Shown here: positions 28,676 through 36,777 of the stretch, piece after piece
Numbering within the stretch: position 1 is the first letter of the stretch
How the letters are laid out: every line of letters begins with the position of its first letter
Assembly (NCBI GenBank): GCA_016788885.1
Contig: JAEURX010000075.1
Span: forward strand, 62,001-126,000
Length of the DNA stretch: 64,000 nucleotides
Direction: 5' to 3'
From: Nitrospira sp.
Lineage (GTDB): Bacteria; Nitrospirota; Nitrospiria; Nitrospirales; Nitrospiraceae
Notes under the pieces: model-generated
Told to the model about the DNA's origin: nothing
Database searches by the model: none
The model's input: only the letters and a program-made list of their open reading frames with translations
Program-made: the position numbers and the translations under genes

Positions 28676-29545
28676 ATGAAGAACGGGTTTTTTCGCGGAC
28701 ACGGACTCGGCAACGACTATGTGGTGATGGATCCCAAGGAACTCAGCTTCAAGCTGACTCCCGGGAAAATCCGCGGCATCTGCGATCGTCATTGGGGTCT
28801 GGGCAGCGACGGCATCCTGGCGCTCGTGCCTTCCAAGAAGGCGGACTTCGGCCTGCGAATCTACAATCCGGACGGCAGCGAGGCCGAAAAGTCCGGCAAC
28901 GGGCTACGCATCTTTGCTCGCTACCTGCATGCCACCGGCAAGACCAAGAAGCGTGCATTCACGGTCGAGACCAAGGGTGGCCTGGTGTCCATTGCGCTGC
29001 ATGTGGACCGCCATGGAGATGCCGCCTCCGCCACTGTCGAGATGGGCCAGGCGACGTTCCAACCGGCAGCACTTCCCTGTACCCTCGACATGGACGAGTT
29101 GATCCAAGCGCCGATCAAGGCCGCTGGCCGGTCGCTCCGGTTCACCGGCGTCAGTGTCGGCAATCCTCATTGCGTGGTCTTCAAGGAGAAGGGCGAATCC
29201 TGGACCCGTGAGGACCTGCTCATCTTTGGCCCCGCCCTGGAAAACCACCTCCTGTTTCCCAAACGGACCAACGTGCAACTGGCCGTACCGACCGGCCCCA
29301 AGGAAATCTTTATCCTGATCTGGGAGCGCGGCGCCGGGGAGACTCAGGCCTCCGGCTCTTCCTCCTGTGCTGCGGCAAGTGCCGCCGTCAAACTCGGGCT
29401 CGTCAAGGGTCCCGTCACGGTCACGATGCCGGGGGGCACGCTCAACATCGAGGTCGCCGAAGATTTCAGCCTGACCATGAAGGGACCAGTGGCGGAAGTC
29501 GCCCGGGGAACGCTCAGTCCGTCCTTCGTGCGAGGACTTCGTTAA
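28676..29545 (+). CDS. dapF: DapF homologue lacking both catalytic cysteines
   Basis: 289 residues from the ATG at 28676, which has AAGGAGAG just upstream. DapF interconverts LL- and meso-diaminopimelate in lysine and peptidoglycan synthesis, using two Cys as acid and base. The fold markers are clear (GHGLGNDYVV, NPDGSEAEKSGNGLR, GNPHCVVF, ERGAGETQASGSS). At the two catalytic positions, however, there are Ser codons: S73 (tcc at 28892-28894) in place of the Cys of CGNGxR, and S226 (tcc at 29351-29353) in place of the Cys of ACGTG. Either the enzyme works through Ser, has another substrate, or is inactive as an epimerase; the normal dapF could lie elsewhere. Confidence 0.85.
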   Translation: MKNGFFRGHGLGNDYVVMDPKELSFKLTPGKIRGICDRHWGLGSDGILALVPSKKADFGLRIYNPDGSEAEKSGNGLRIFARYLHATGKTKKRAFTVETKGGLVSIALHVDRHGDAASATVEMGQATFQPAALPCTLDMDELIQAPIKAAGRSLRFTGVSVGNPHCVVFKEKGESWTREDLLIFGPALENHLLFPKRTNVQLAVPTGPKEIFILIWERGAGETQASGSSSCAAASAAVKLGLVKGPVTVTMPGGTLNIEVAEDFSLTMKGPVAEVARGTLSPSFVRGLR

Positions 29546-29659
29546 GCTGGACGCCATCAGCGTGGGCGCGACATTGCAGAGGATTTGCAGCAACCATTAG
29601 AATCGCTTACAACCCAGGTTGCACAGTTCCTTTCTCGGACCGCTGAAAGCTGATCGCTC

Positions 29660-31474
29660 ATGGCTGACTTCCACGACGCGCTCCAGTCCAAGCTCGACCA
29701 CTTGCCTGACCAACCGGGCTGCTATCTCTTTCGAAACGCAAAGAGAGAGATTCTGTATGTCGGGAAAGCCGCGGTGCTGGCCGACCGCGTGCGCTCGTAT
29801 TTTCAGAAGGGCAGCGATCAGACACCCAAGACCAGCTTGCTCGTCAGCGAGATTGCCGACCTCGAAACCATCGTCACCCGCTCTGAGTTAGAAGCGCTGA
29901 TCCTCGAAAGCAATCTGATCAAGCGCCACCGTCCCCGATTCAACATCGTCCTGCGCGACGACAAACAGTATCCCTATTTGCGGTTACCGATCAAAGAGCC
30001 CTTTCCCCGCCTGTCCATCGTTCGCCGCGTGCACAAAGACGGGGCGCTCTATTACGGACCCTATACGCCGGCCGGCGCACTCCGTGAAACCTTGAAAGTC
30101 ATTCGCAAAGCGTTCCCCCTCGCCACCTGTGACATCGAGATCGACGGCCGGGCGGACCGAGCCTGCATCGAGTTTGAAATCAAACGGTGCATGGCACCTT
30201 GCACCGGTAACCAGTCCCGCGAAGACTATCACCTGATCGTCAACCAGGTGCGCCAGTTTCTTGAAGGTCGGGACCGGGAACTGCTGGACAGCCTGCGACA
30301 GAACATGGAATCTGCAGCTGAACGGGAAGAGTTCGAAGAGGCGGCCCGCTTACGGGACCGGCTGTTCAGTGTGGAGCGGACGCTGGAGAAGCAACGCATT
30401 ACCCAGGTCAGCACCTCCGACCAGGATGTGGTCGGACTGGCTCGCCAAGGCACGGCAGCGGACCTGCAGCTGCTGTTCGTGCGCGGCGGCCTACTGATCG
30501 GGCGGAAAGATTTCTTCTGGCCGCAGTCCGCCGACTCCAGCGACGAAGAACTCGTGCGCTCCGCGATCGAGCAGTTCTACAACAAGGAAGGGCAACCGCC
30601 CAAAGAACTGTTGGTACCGACCGACCTCTCCGATGCGCTCCTGATTGAACAATGGCTGAGCGAGAAGCGGGGTGATGCCGTTCGGCTCCTCACTCCGGAG
30701 CGGGGCACGAAACATCAGTTGGTGCTGCTCGCGGAAGAAAATGCGGCCGCCGCCATCGCGGACCATCTGCGCAACGAGGCCCTCGACCGGCAGGCCACGG
30801 CGGAACTGAGACGCTTGCTCCGTCTAGACGTCGCCCCTCGCCGTATCGAAGGCTTCGATATCTCGAACATTATGGGAAACCAGTCCGTCGCGTCCCTCGT
30901 GGTGTGGGAAGACGGACAGGCCAAGAAGGCCGACTACAGAAAATTCCGCATTCAAACGGTGGAAGGGGCCAACGATTTTGCCAGCATGCAGGAAGCCGTC
31001 ATGCGACGATATGGCGCCACGGAAGACCTGGCACGGCCGGATCTCATCCTGATTGATGGCGGCCTCGGGCAGTTGAGCGCCGCCATCGAAGGGCTGAAAC
31101 ACGTCGGACAGGAACAGATTCCGATCATCGGCCTCGCCAAAGCTCGCGGCGAGAAGGACGAGCGGATCTTTCTCCCGGGGCGTAAGAATCCCATCGTCCT
31201 GCGGCCGACCTCCCCCGCCACACACCTCGTGCAGCGGATCCGCGACGAAGCCCACCGATTCGCGCTCACCTATCACCGGAATCTGCGTGGCAAAGCGCTG
31301 CTCTCTTCCGAACTGGACCAGATCGTTGGCATCGGCAAAATCCGCAGGAAACGGCTTTTGAAGCTATTTGGGAGCGTACAACACATTGCTGCCGCCACCG
31401 ACGACCAACTCAAGACCGCCGGCCTTGATCAAGCCACCGTCGCTGCACTACGTAAAGCCCTCACCCCGGCCTGA
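29660..31474 (+). CDS. uvrC: excinuclease ABC subunit C
   Basis: 604 residues. UvrC makes both incisions in nucleotide excision repair. It has the GIY-YIG nuclease (about 13-93: GCYLF...ILYVGKA), UVR domain (about 200-240, EEFEEAARLRDRL), the RNase H-like domain with ILIDGGLGQL, and C-terminal helix-hairpin-helix repeats (VGIGKIRRKRLLKLFG). Length is usual. No Shine-Dalgarno is clear. Confidence 0.98.
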   Translation: MADFHDALQSKLDHLPDQPGCYLFRNAKREILYVGKAAVLADRVRSYFQKGSDQTPKTSLLVSEIADLETIVTRSELEALILESNLIKRHRPRFNIVLRDDKQYPYLRLPIKEPFPRLSIVRRVHKDGALYYGPYTPAGALRETLKVIRKAFPLATCDIEIDGRADRACIEFEIKRCMAPCTGNQSREDYHLIVNQVRQFLEGRDRELLDSLRQNMESAAEREEFEEAARLRDRLFSVERTLEKQRITQVSTSDQDVVGLARQGTAADLQLLFVRGGLLIGRKDFFWPQSADSSDEELVRSAIEQFYNKEGQPPKELLVPTDLSDALLIEQWLSEKRGDAVRLLTPERGTKHQLVLLAEENAAAAIADHLRNEALDRQATAELRRLLRLDVAPRRIEGFDISNIMGNQSVASLVVWEDGQAKKADYRKFRIQTVEGANDFASMQEAVMRRYGATEDLARPDLILIDGGLGQLSAAIEGLKHVGQEQIPIIGLAKARGEKDERIFLPGRKNPIVLRPTSPATHLVQRIRDEAHRFALTYHRNLRGKALLSSELDQIVGIGKIRRKRLLKLFGSVQHIAAATDDQLKTAGLDQATVAALRKALTPA

Positions 31475-31546
31475 CTCTCGCCACCTGACCTTGGCTGTAT
31501 GCGGTTCGATACACCCGTATCCGATTGGGTACGCCGTGTCAGCCTT

Positions 31547-31582
31547 GTCTGCCGCGTCTCGATCCGCGGCAGACGAATTTTC
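31547..31582 (+). terminator. hairpin terminator downstream of uvrC
   Basis: GTCTGCCGCG (31547-31556) and CGCGGCAGAC (31565-31574) form a perfect 10-bp stem with the loop TCTCGATC, followed by GAATTTTC. A short T-run is present, so a rho-independent terminator is likely. Confidence 0.6.
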
Positions 31583-31628
31583 TCCTTGCACGACAGGCCT
31601 TTCATCGCTACGCTCACTCCCCATGGCG

Positions 31629-31651
31629 ATCTACGTACTAGGTACGTAGAT
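31629..31651. promoter_or_regulatory. perfect 10-bp palindrome upstream of the lipoprotein operon
   Basis: ATCTACGTAC (31629-31638) and GTACGTAGAT (31642-31651) flank a 3-base centre, TAG. The site is 53 bases before the ATG at 31704 and has the form expected for a dimeric regulator. It contains TACTAGGT, which recurs at 35596-35603 upstream of the LuxR gene. Confidence 0.5.
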
Positions 31652-31703
31652 TGCCTCTTCAGAGAATCGATCCGACTTTTTACGCTCACCAGGAGGCATC
31701 CCG

Positions 31704-32336
31704 ATGAGGATGTGGCCCATCGCCGGCGTCCTGACGTTCGCGCTCCTGACCGCCTGCGCAACCCCGCCGGAAATCAAACAAGCGCTCGCGGCCAAAGACC
31801 AGGCCTACGCAGAGAATGAGCGGCTCATGCAGCAGTATCGTGAGCTGGTGAGCAATATCACTACCAGGCACCTGCAGTGGTACCGCTATGTGCAGACACG
31901 CCTCAAACTGGATTTGGCCCTTCAATGGGCGACCACCAATCCGCGGGTAGCCGACGTCCCGGAGGCTGCCATGGCCGAAGATGATGCGGCGGAGCTCGGT
32001 CCAGACGTCTTGCGCGTCATTAATATGATCCGCCTGAAGTCTCTCCCCGAACGCAAAGGGCAAACCGGGCAACCCGTATTTGCCGCCGGATCGGGCGACA
32101 TGAGCAACCTCGTGCAGCAACTCCCGGAGTTGATCGCCCAGGTGGAGCGGCGCGTCTCGACAGATGCCAAAGCGCCGCAGGCCGTTGATTTGACCGCGTT
32201 CGACCACTACCGCACCAATGTCGACGTGCTCCGCCGGATCAATGGCCTGATCAAGCAATACCTGGACATCGACGTCACGCTGAGTCAAACGGAGACCCAG
32301 TCCCTGGCCGACGCAATTCGGACGGTGCGGCGATGA
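31704..32336 (+). CDS. lipoprotein of unknown function
   Basis: 210 residues. A lipobox (LLTAC, Cys about residue 18) marks it as a lipoprotein. The rest is largely alpha-helical, with a predicted coiled coil at about 20-60 and no Cys afterwards. An AGGAGG site precedes the start. It overlaps or abuts the second lipoprotein gene and belongs to a three-gene set. I do not recognise the family. Confidence 0.65.
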   Translation: MRMWPIAGVLTFALLTACATPPEIKQALAAKDQAYAENERLMQQYRELVSNITTRHLQWYRYVQTRLKLDLALQWATTNPRVADVPEAAMAEDDAAELGPDVLRVINMIRLKSLPERKGQTGQPVFAAGSGDMSNLVQQLPELIAQVERRVSTDAKAPQAVDLTAFDHYRTNVDVLRRINGLIKQYLDIDVTLSQTETQSLADAIRTVRR

Positions 32337-32371
32337 CCCATCTTCCCGTCGCTCACCAGAAGGAGTCCTCC

Positions 32372-33082
32372 ATGGTCAGCCGAAGCCTGGCACGATTCTC
32401 CTTCGCCATATTGATGCTCGTCGCGACCGGGTGTCACTCCATTCACAGCAGTTCGGTCCGCGAGCTCCTTCAATTGGAAGGAACCAAGATCGACGCCGCC
32501 CAAACGAATATTGATCTCTTTCAGAAGGAAACCGAATCGCGGGTCAGGTACCTGGAGCAAGCCCGCGCCGAACTCCATGAAGCGTTCAAATCTCTCCACA
32601 TGCAGGAAACCAAGCACCGCTTCGCCCTGGCGGCCTTTCGAAACTTGACTACTCGGAAGGGAGACTCCGCCTATGCGGCCGCCTACCTCACTAGCCTTAT
32701 TTATATGGAGGACGTGCAGGGGCTTGAGAAAGCGGTCTGGAATCAATTCGAGGCAGACTTCTGCGGCCTGCGCGACACGGCGAACGCCCTCAACGACTCC
32801 TGGAAACACACCGCCACCCTCCATGCCCAGGTGAATCGTTTTGCCAAACAATCAGCCTTGGCCTCGGTCGATCCGGAGTTCGTCGCGGCACTTCTCAGCC
32901 AAGCTCCGAATCGTTCTGAGCAGATCATGGGAATCTTGAACCAGTCCCGCACGGCCAATGACGCCTTGGAAGAAGTGGTCGGGGCGCGCATTCTCCGCAT
33001 TGGCGGACTTGATCGTGCGCAACGATTCACTGCGGACCTGGTCGAGCTGCTGGACCGGCTCAAGAAGGATGACGGACAGTAA
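32372..33082 (+). CDS. lipoprotein of unknown function
   Basis: 236 residues from the ATG at 32372, chosen over an upstream frame start because AAGGAG lies just before it. The lipobox is VATGC (Cys about residue 21). The mature protein is helical, with long charged stretches (KIDAAQTNIDLFQKETESRVRYLEQARAELHEAF) and no known domain. It resembles its upstream neighbour in size and style rather than sequence. The two probably act together at a membrane. Confidence 0.65.
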   Translation: MVSRSLARFSFAILMLVATGCHSIHSSSVRELLQLEGTKIDAAQTNIDLFQKETESRVRYLEQARAELHEAFKSLHMQETKHRFALAAFRNLTTRKGDSAYAAAYLTSLIYMEDVQGLEKAVWNQFEADFCGLRDTANALNDSWKHTATLHAQVNRFAKQSALASVDPEFVAALLSQAPNRSEQIMGILNQSRTANDALEEVVGARILRIGGLDRAQRFTADLVELLDRLKKDDGQ

Positions 33083-33093
33083 CGGAGGACGCT

Positions 33094-33615
33094 ATGAACC
33101 GCAGCTTTGAGGGAGTGGTGACCTTCCTCCGGGACAACGACACTGTGTTGAAACAGCTGATGGAGACGGGCGAGACCGCGACCCATGAGATTGAAGAGCT
33201 TGCCACCCGCTTAGACCATGCGCGCGAGGAGGCGCAAGTGTTGATCGATCAACTGGGTGCGGTGGCGTTCAGCGTCGGGCAGCAGGACGAGACGAAGGTG
33301 AAGCAGACCGCGCTGTTGGAAGCCGTCACCGCCTTACGGAAGAAATTCGAAATGTATAAGAATGACCCGCTACGACGAGGTATTTATGCGGCGGAAATTT
33401 CCAACCTGTACCTGCAGTTGGCCAACACGTTCAACAACACCACCGTCTCTCAAATTGTCCCCTTCGCCCAGGACGAGATCGAGGGCTACAAAGAGTTGAT
33501 GAGGAAAGCCGTGCTCGACGCCGCCTCGCGGCAGAAACGTGCCGCGGTGCTCAAGGCCGGGGTACAGATTTCGCGTCTGGCGCTGAGCGTGGCCGGGAAA
33601 TTGGCGCTGGCCTAG
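33094..33615 (+). CDS. soluble helical protein of unknown function
   Basis: 173 residues, no signal sequence, a predicted coiled coil at about 25-55 and a short hydrophobic C-terminal segment (LKAGVQISRLALSVAGKLALA) that could insert into or bind a membrane. It starts 11 bases after the second lipoprotein gene and ends 20 bases before the next lipoprotein. I recognise no family; the operon context suggests an envelope-linked partner of the two lipoproteins. Confidence 0.6.
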   Translation: MNRSFEGVVTFLRDNDTVLKQLMETGETATHEIEELATRLDHAREEAQVLIDQLGAVAFSVGQQDETKVKQTALLEAVTALRKKFEMYKNDPLRRGIYAAEISNLYLQLANTFNNTTVSQIVPFAQDEIEGYKELMRKAVLDAASRQKRAAVLKAGVQISRLALSVAGKLALA

Positions 33616-33635
33616 GAAAGAGGGGAGCCGCACCC

Positions 33636-34406
33636 GTGATGTGGACACCAGCCGGAATCATCGCCATTCTCTTCTGTGCCGCCTGCAGCCTCGATGCATC
33701 CTCGCGCGGCCCCTTCGGCCCTGCGGATCCCGAGACCCCCGTTCCGAAACGATCGCTCCCCGCACACGTTCCGGCAAGACACGTTCTGGAATTCACGGCC
33801 GATGAGTCGCCCGGGCATGTCAAACCCAAAATGGCCGGAGCCGCCATGGATGCCGGCGTCACTCGATCACCCAGCCCGATCATGCCGCTATCGGTACGTG
33901 ACGTGGCCTCGATGAGGAACGCCGCTGAAGCCGACCCCCGTGTCGCCGCCCTGCTGGGCGCACGATGGGGATTTATCGATGCCGATGCAACCCCGCCGAA
34001 GAGCAAAGTTTCCTTTGGTTGCTGTCAGATCAACTCACGATTCACCAGACTCACCTACTTCAGCTATAGCCATAACGTGGCCGTCGACGTACGCATGAAA
34101 GACGGGGGCGTCCTGGAGGCTTCTCGATCCGAAGGGTACCTCCCGCCGGAAGGACCGCAGGATGTGGCACGGGGCATTGAACTGGCGCGTGCCGATCAAC
34201 GCCTCGCCGGCAACGTGCGCGACATGCAAGGCCATGGTCTTCTCATGCAGCCGGATCGGGGGTTCTTCAGAAACGACCCGGGGTATAGCCATCGGGTGAT
34301 GTGGATCACCTTCTCGCAGGGAGTGGGCGGAGACCCCAAATATTGGGCACAGGTCGACCTCACGGATGACCGTGTACTGGACGCGGGCGCTGAGCCGCCT
34401 CGTTAA
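33636..34406 (+). CDS. lipoprotein resembling copper amine oxidase domains D2/D3
   Basis: 256 residues with a lipobox (FCAAC, Cys about residue 17). From residue 90 two helix-strand modules follow: ADPRVAALLGARWGF with strands RLTYFSYSHNVAVDVRMKDGGVLE, then GYLPPEGPQDVARGIELARADQRLAG with strands HRVMWITFSQ and KYWAQVDLTDDRVLDA. This matches my recollection of the D2/D3 domains that precede the catalytic domain of copper amine oxidases (PPLTxxEhxxAxxLVRADPRV pattern). The catalytic part is encoded by the next gene. Domain recognition is by eye and needs a profile search. Confidence 0.5.
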   Translation: MMWTPAGIIAILFCAACSLDASSRGPFGPADPETPVPKRSLPAHVPARHVLEFTADESPGHVKPKMAGAAMDAGVTRSPSPIMPLSVRDVASMRNAAEADPRVAALLGARWGFIDADATPPKSKVSFGCCQINSRFTRLTYFSYSHNVAVDVRMKDGGVLEASRSEGYLPPEGPQDVARGIELARADQRLAGNVRDMQGHGLLMQPDRGFFRNDPGYSHRVMWITFSQGVGGDPKYWAQVDLTDDRVLDAGAEPPR

Positions 34407-34528
34407 CGGTCGGCACGTGTGCGAACGAAACCGGGCGGCGCGGTGACGGGCGAGGCGTGATAAGCCGGTTCAGTCATCGACAGGCACGATCTGGCGCTGC
34501 CGCCCGGCAAGGCTTGAAAGGAGAGCGG

Positions 34529-35509
34529 ATGAAACGTGTCCTGACCGGCATCCTCCTGCTGTGCGGACTCCTGACATCGCCGCTTGCCGGTGCGGCTAAT
34601 CCCACCGCTGAACATCTGCAATGGGGACGCTGGAGCTTTGACTATGAGGTTCGGGACAACACCGGCCTGGCGCTCAGAAACGTGACCTATGACGGGGAGC
34701 TCGTCCTCGGCAAAGCCAGCATGCCGGTCCTGCGCGTCAAATATGTGAAGGAACGCATCTGGTGGAATCCCTTCACGTGGTTCGGATCCCGCGCCGACAG
34801 CGGGCGCTGCGGCCCATTCCAGGATCGACTGCGCTGGCAGGACCTGGTCCCCATCGTCAACTGTGGCAACAATACAGTCTGTGTTGAAAGCTCCACGCTG
34901 AACGGGACCAAGTGGCTTGAACTCGGCATCTATGCGCGTATTGGGGAGTACCACATTTACCAGTCCTGGCATCTGTCCGACGACGGAGAACTTCGCCCGA
35001 TTGTTCAAAGCCGCGGACTCTCCTGCAATACCGACCACATCCACCACCCCTACTGGCGCTTTGACTTCGACATCGATGGCAACGGTATGGACCAGGTCTT
35101 TGCTCATGACGACGGGGGAACCGATCATGGCTGGGGCCCCGGATGGACGAAATATACGAACGAACGTAACGACGTGAAAGTCTCCGCCACCCACCGGACC
35201 TGGTTCATTCGTGATCAACTCACCGGTCACGGCGTCTGGCTCCTTCCTGGAGAAGGGTACGCGCCCCTCAAAGGCGACGGAGAACGAGATGACTTCGCCG
35301 ACCATGATGTTGCCATCCGGCGTGCCAATCCGGACGAAGACCTACCCTGGGTGTTTGGGGCACGCGGACAACTGGGCTATGACCAGGACAACCAGAGCGT
35401 GCAAGAGCAGGACGTCGTGGTCTGGTATGTGGCTCATCTTCCACACATGGCTGCCCTTGGCCCGACGAAATGGCTGACCCTTGGGCCAACCCTCAAAATT
35501 CAACGCTGA
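34529..35509 (+). CDS. exported short copper amine oxidase-like catalytic protein
   Basis: 326 residues from the ATG at 34529, after a strong AAAGGAGAG. A signal peptide (about 1-22) precedes a domain aligning with copper amine oxidase D4. The matching segments are GLALRNVTYDGELVL; ADSGRCG with possible base D90; IGEYHIYQSWHLSDDGEL with Y141 at the topaquinone position; HIHHPYWRFDFDIDG with H170 and H172 as copper ligands; and VVVWYVAHLPH with H306 as third ligand. The Tyr motif is EYH instead of NYD/E, so cofactor formation may be altered. At about 300 mature residues it is half the usual length; D2/D3-like modules lie in the preceding lipoprotein. It would oxidise primary amines to aldehydes, if active. 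Confidence 0.6.
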   Translation: MKRVLTGILLLCGLLTSPLAGAANPTAEHLQWGRWSFDYEVRDNTGLALRNVTYDGELVLGKASMPVLRVKYVKERIWWNPFTWFGSRADSGRCGPFQDRLRWQDLVPIVNCGNNTVCVESSTLNGTKWLELGIYARIGEYHIYQSWHLSDDGELRPIVQSRGLSCNTDHIHHPYWRFDFDIDGNGMDQVFAHDDGGTDHGWGPGWTKYTNERNDVKVSATHRTWFIRDQLTGHGVWLLPGEGYAPLKGDGERDDFADHDVAIRRANPDEDLPWVFGARGQLGYDQDNQSVQEQDVVVWYVAHLPHMAALGPTKWLTLGPTLKIQR

Positions 35510-35597
35510 CCACCTCTCGCCGGCTCACCTGGCCCTCTCTTCAAGACCCAGAACGCCATCCCTTTCCCGTTGCGGTTCATACCTTAGGCACTCTATA

Positions 35598-35617
35598 CTA
35601 GGTGCAGGTTACCCTAG
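35598..35617. promoter_or_regulatory. 20-bp imperfect dyad upstream of the LuxR gene
   Basis: CTAGG...CCTAG arms enclose a 20-bp element of lux-box length, 143 bases before the LuxR ATG. Only the outer five bases on each side are fully symmetrical. A role in autoregulation is a guess. Confidence 0.25.
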
Positions 35618-35760
35618 ATCCCGCTCATTTGGTCGCAGTACAATCAGCCGTTCCCCCAAGGATACAGTTGTCTCAGCATGGACCAAATCCGAATGTGTGA
35701 GCGCGACGACGACCGATCTATTGAGGCGACGACAAGGCGCGCTCGGCGGAGAGCATTGCC

Positions 35761-36558
35761 ATGAATCAGCCGGGATTTTCTACAAAGGAATTCCAACAAC
35801 TCGGCGAAATCATGCACGACGCTCGCTCCGTCAATCGAAGCGAAGGCGTCTGGAAACTCGTATCGGCTGTCCAGCACGTTATTCCCTATGAATTTTCGGG
35901 ATGCGGAGGAGTGGATCTTCTCCGTGGAGTCGATCCGGCGCTTGGGCACTCGACCTATCCGAGGGAGTTCTGCCAGCTCTACATGGGCCAGGGATTGGCG
36001 GCAGACCCTGCCGTATACCGGCTGATCACCTCCGGGCAGTCCGTCACATCCAGTGCCGACGAACCCGCCTTCACCGAGCCGAAAGACATCAGCGCCCTCA
36101 AGCTGGATTTCGGCATTAAGACGTGCCTGTCGGCCGGGGTACGCGGGGAACAGGGGACCTGCTCCTACTTTGCCTTCAGCAACTTCGACGCCAAGCACGC
36201 AGACAAACTCCGGCTACTGCTCGATATTCTCACCCCGCATTTTCACTTAAGCTACATGCGGTGCAGCTCAACGTGGAAGCCTGAGCGACCGGCTCACCCG
36301 ACAATTCTGTTGAGTAAACGGGAAGAAGAGATCCTCCGTTGGGTCGCGGCGGGCAAGACCAACTGGGAGATTTCTGTCATCCTCAAAGTTAGTTTGAATA
36401 CGGTGAAGTTCCACCTCAAAAATATTTTCCAAAAAATCGGGGTCGAAAACCGCTGGAGTGCCATCGCCTACTGGCAGACCGGCGAGCAACATCGGCTCAT
36501 TTCCTCTTCGCCTCCCAGTGACGATCGTTCACCGTCCGATTCCAATCGCGCGGAGTAA
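35761..36558 (+). CDS. LuxR-type transcriptional regulator, no LuxI partner nearby
   Basis: 265 residues. An N-terminal autoinducer-binding-like domain (about 1-170) precedes a LuxR helix-turn-helix (about 182-245: LSKREEEILRWVAAGKTNWEIS and NTVKFHLKNIFQKIG). In the ligand domain the DP pair (D82-P83) and nearby Tyr are kept, but the two pocket tryptophans of acyl-homoserine-lactone receptors are not seen at the expected places. It may therefore bind a different ligand. The next two genes encode a nitroreductase-like protein and a ketosynthase, obvious candidates for its targets. CGGAGAG precedes the start. Confidence 0.85.
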   Translation: MNQPGFSTKEFQQLGEIMHDARSVNRSEGVWKLVSAVQHVIPYEFSGCGGVDLLRGVDPALGHSTYPREFCQLYMGQGLAADPAVYRLITSGQSVTSSADEPAFTEPKDISALKLDFGIKTCLSAGVRGEQGTCSYFAFSNFDAKHADKLRLLLDILTPHFHLSYMRCSSTWKPERPAHPTILLSKREEEILRWVAAGKTNWEISVILKVSLNTVKFHLKNIFQKIGVENRWSAIAYWQTGEQHRLISSSPPSDDRSPSDSNRAE

Positions 36559-36627
36559 ATAAGACAACACCTGCCGCATCGAGAGCCGCTGTTGTTTTCG
36601 CACGATATCTCAGGACTACGCTCTCGC

Positions 36628-36643
36628 CTACCCCGATGGGTAG
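36628..36643. promoter_or_regulatory. palindrome resembling a NarL/LuxR-type operator
   Basis: CTACCCCGATGGGTAG has arms CTACCC/GGGTAG around CGAT. On the minus strand it reads TACCCAT then CGGGGTA, near the NarL heptamer consensus TACYYMT. It lies 133 bases before the nitroreductase-like gene, in the 217-bp gap downstream of the LuxR gene. Confidence 0.35.
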
Positions 36644-36734
36644 GTGACTGCAACCTACACCTCTCGTAGAGTCAGCCCAGTCAACACCACGCCCCTTGAT
36701 GGCGTGCCAGTACCACCGCTATCCACATGACCGG

Positions 36735-36777
36735 ATAGGGCCTAACGGCCCTAGGCAACCGGAAGGAGAGGCCCTAT
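36735..36777 (+). promoter_or_regulatory. mutually exclusive hairpins over the 36776 start codon
   Basis: ATAGGGCC (36735-36742) can pair with GGCCCTA (36747-36753) in a compact hairpin. It can also pair, by 8 bases, with GGCCCTAT (36770-36777), which includes the A and U of the start codon and abuts the Shine-Dalgarno GGAAGGAGAG (36761-36770). The two pairings exclude each other, so the leader could switch translation on and off. Confidence 0.45.
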
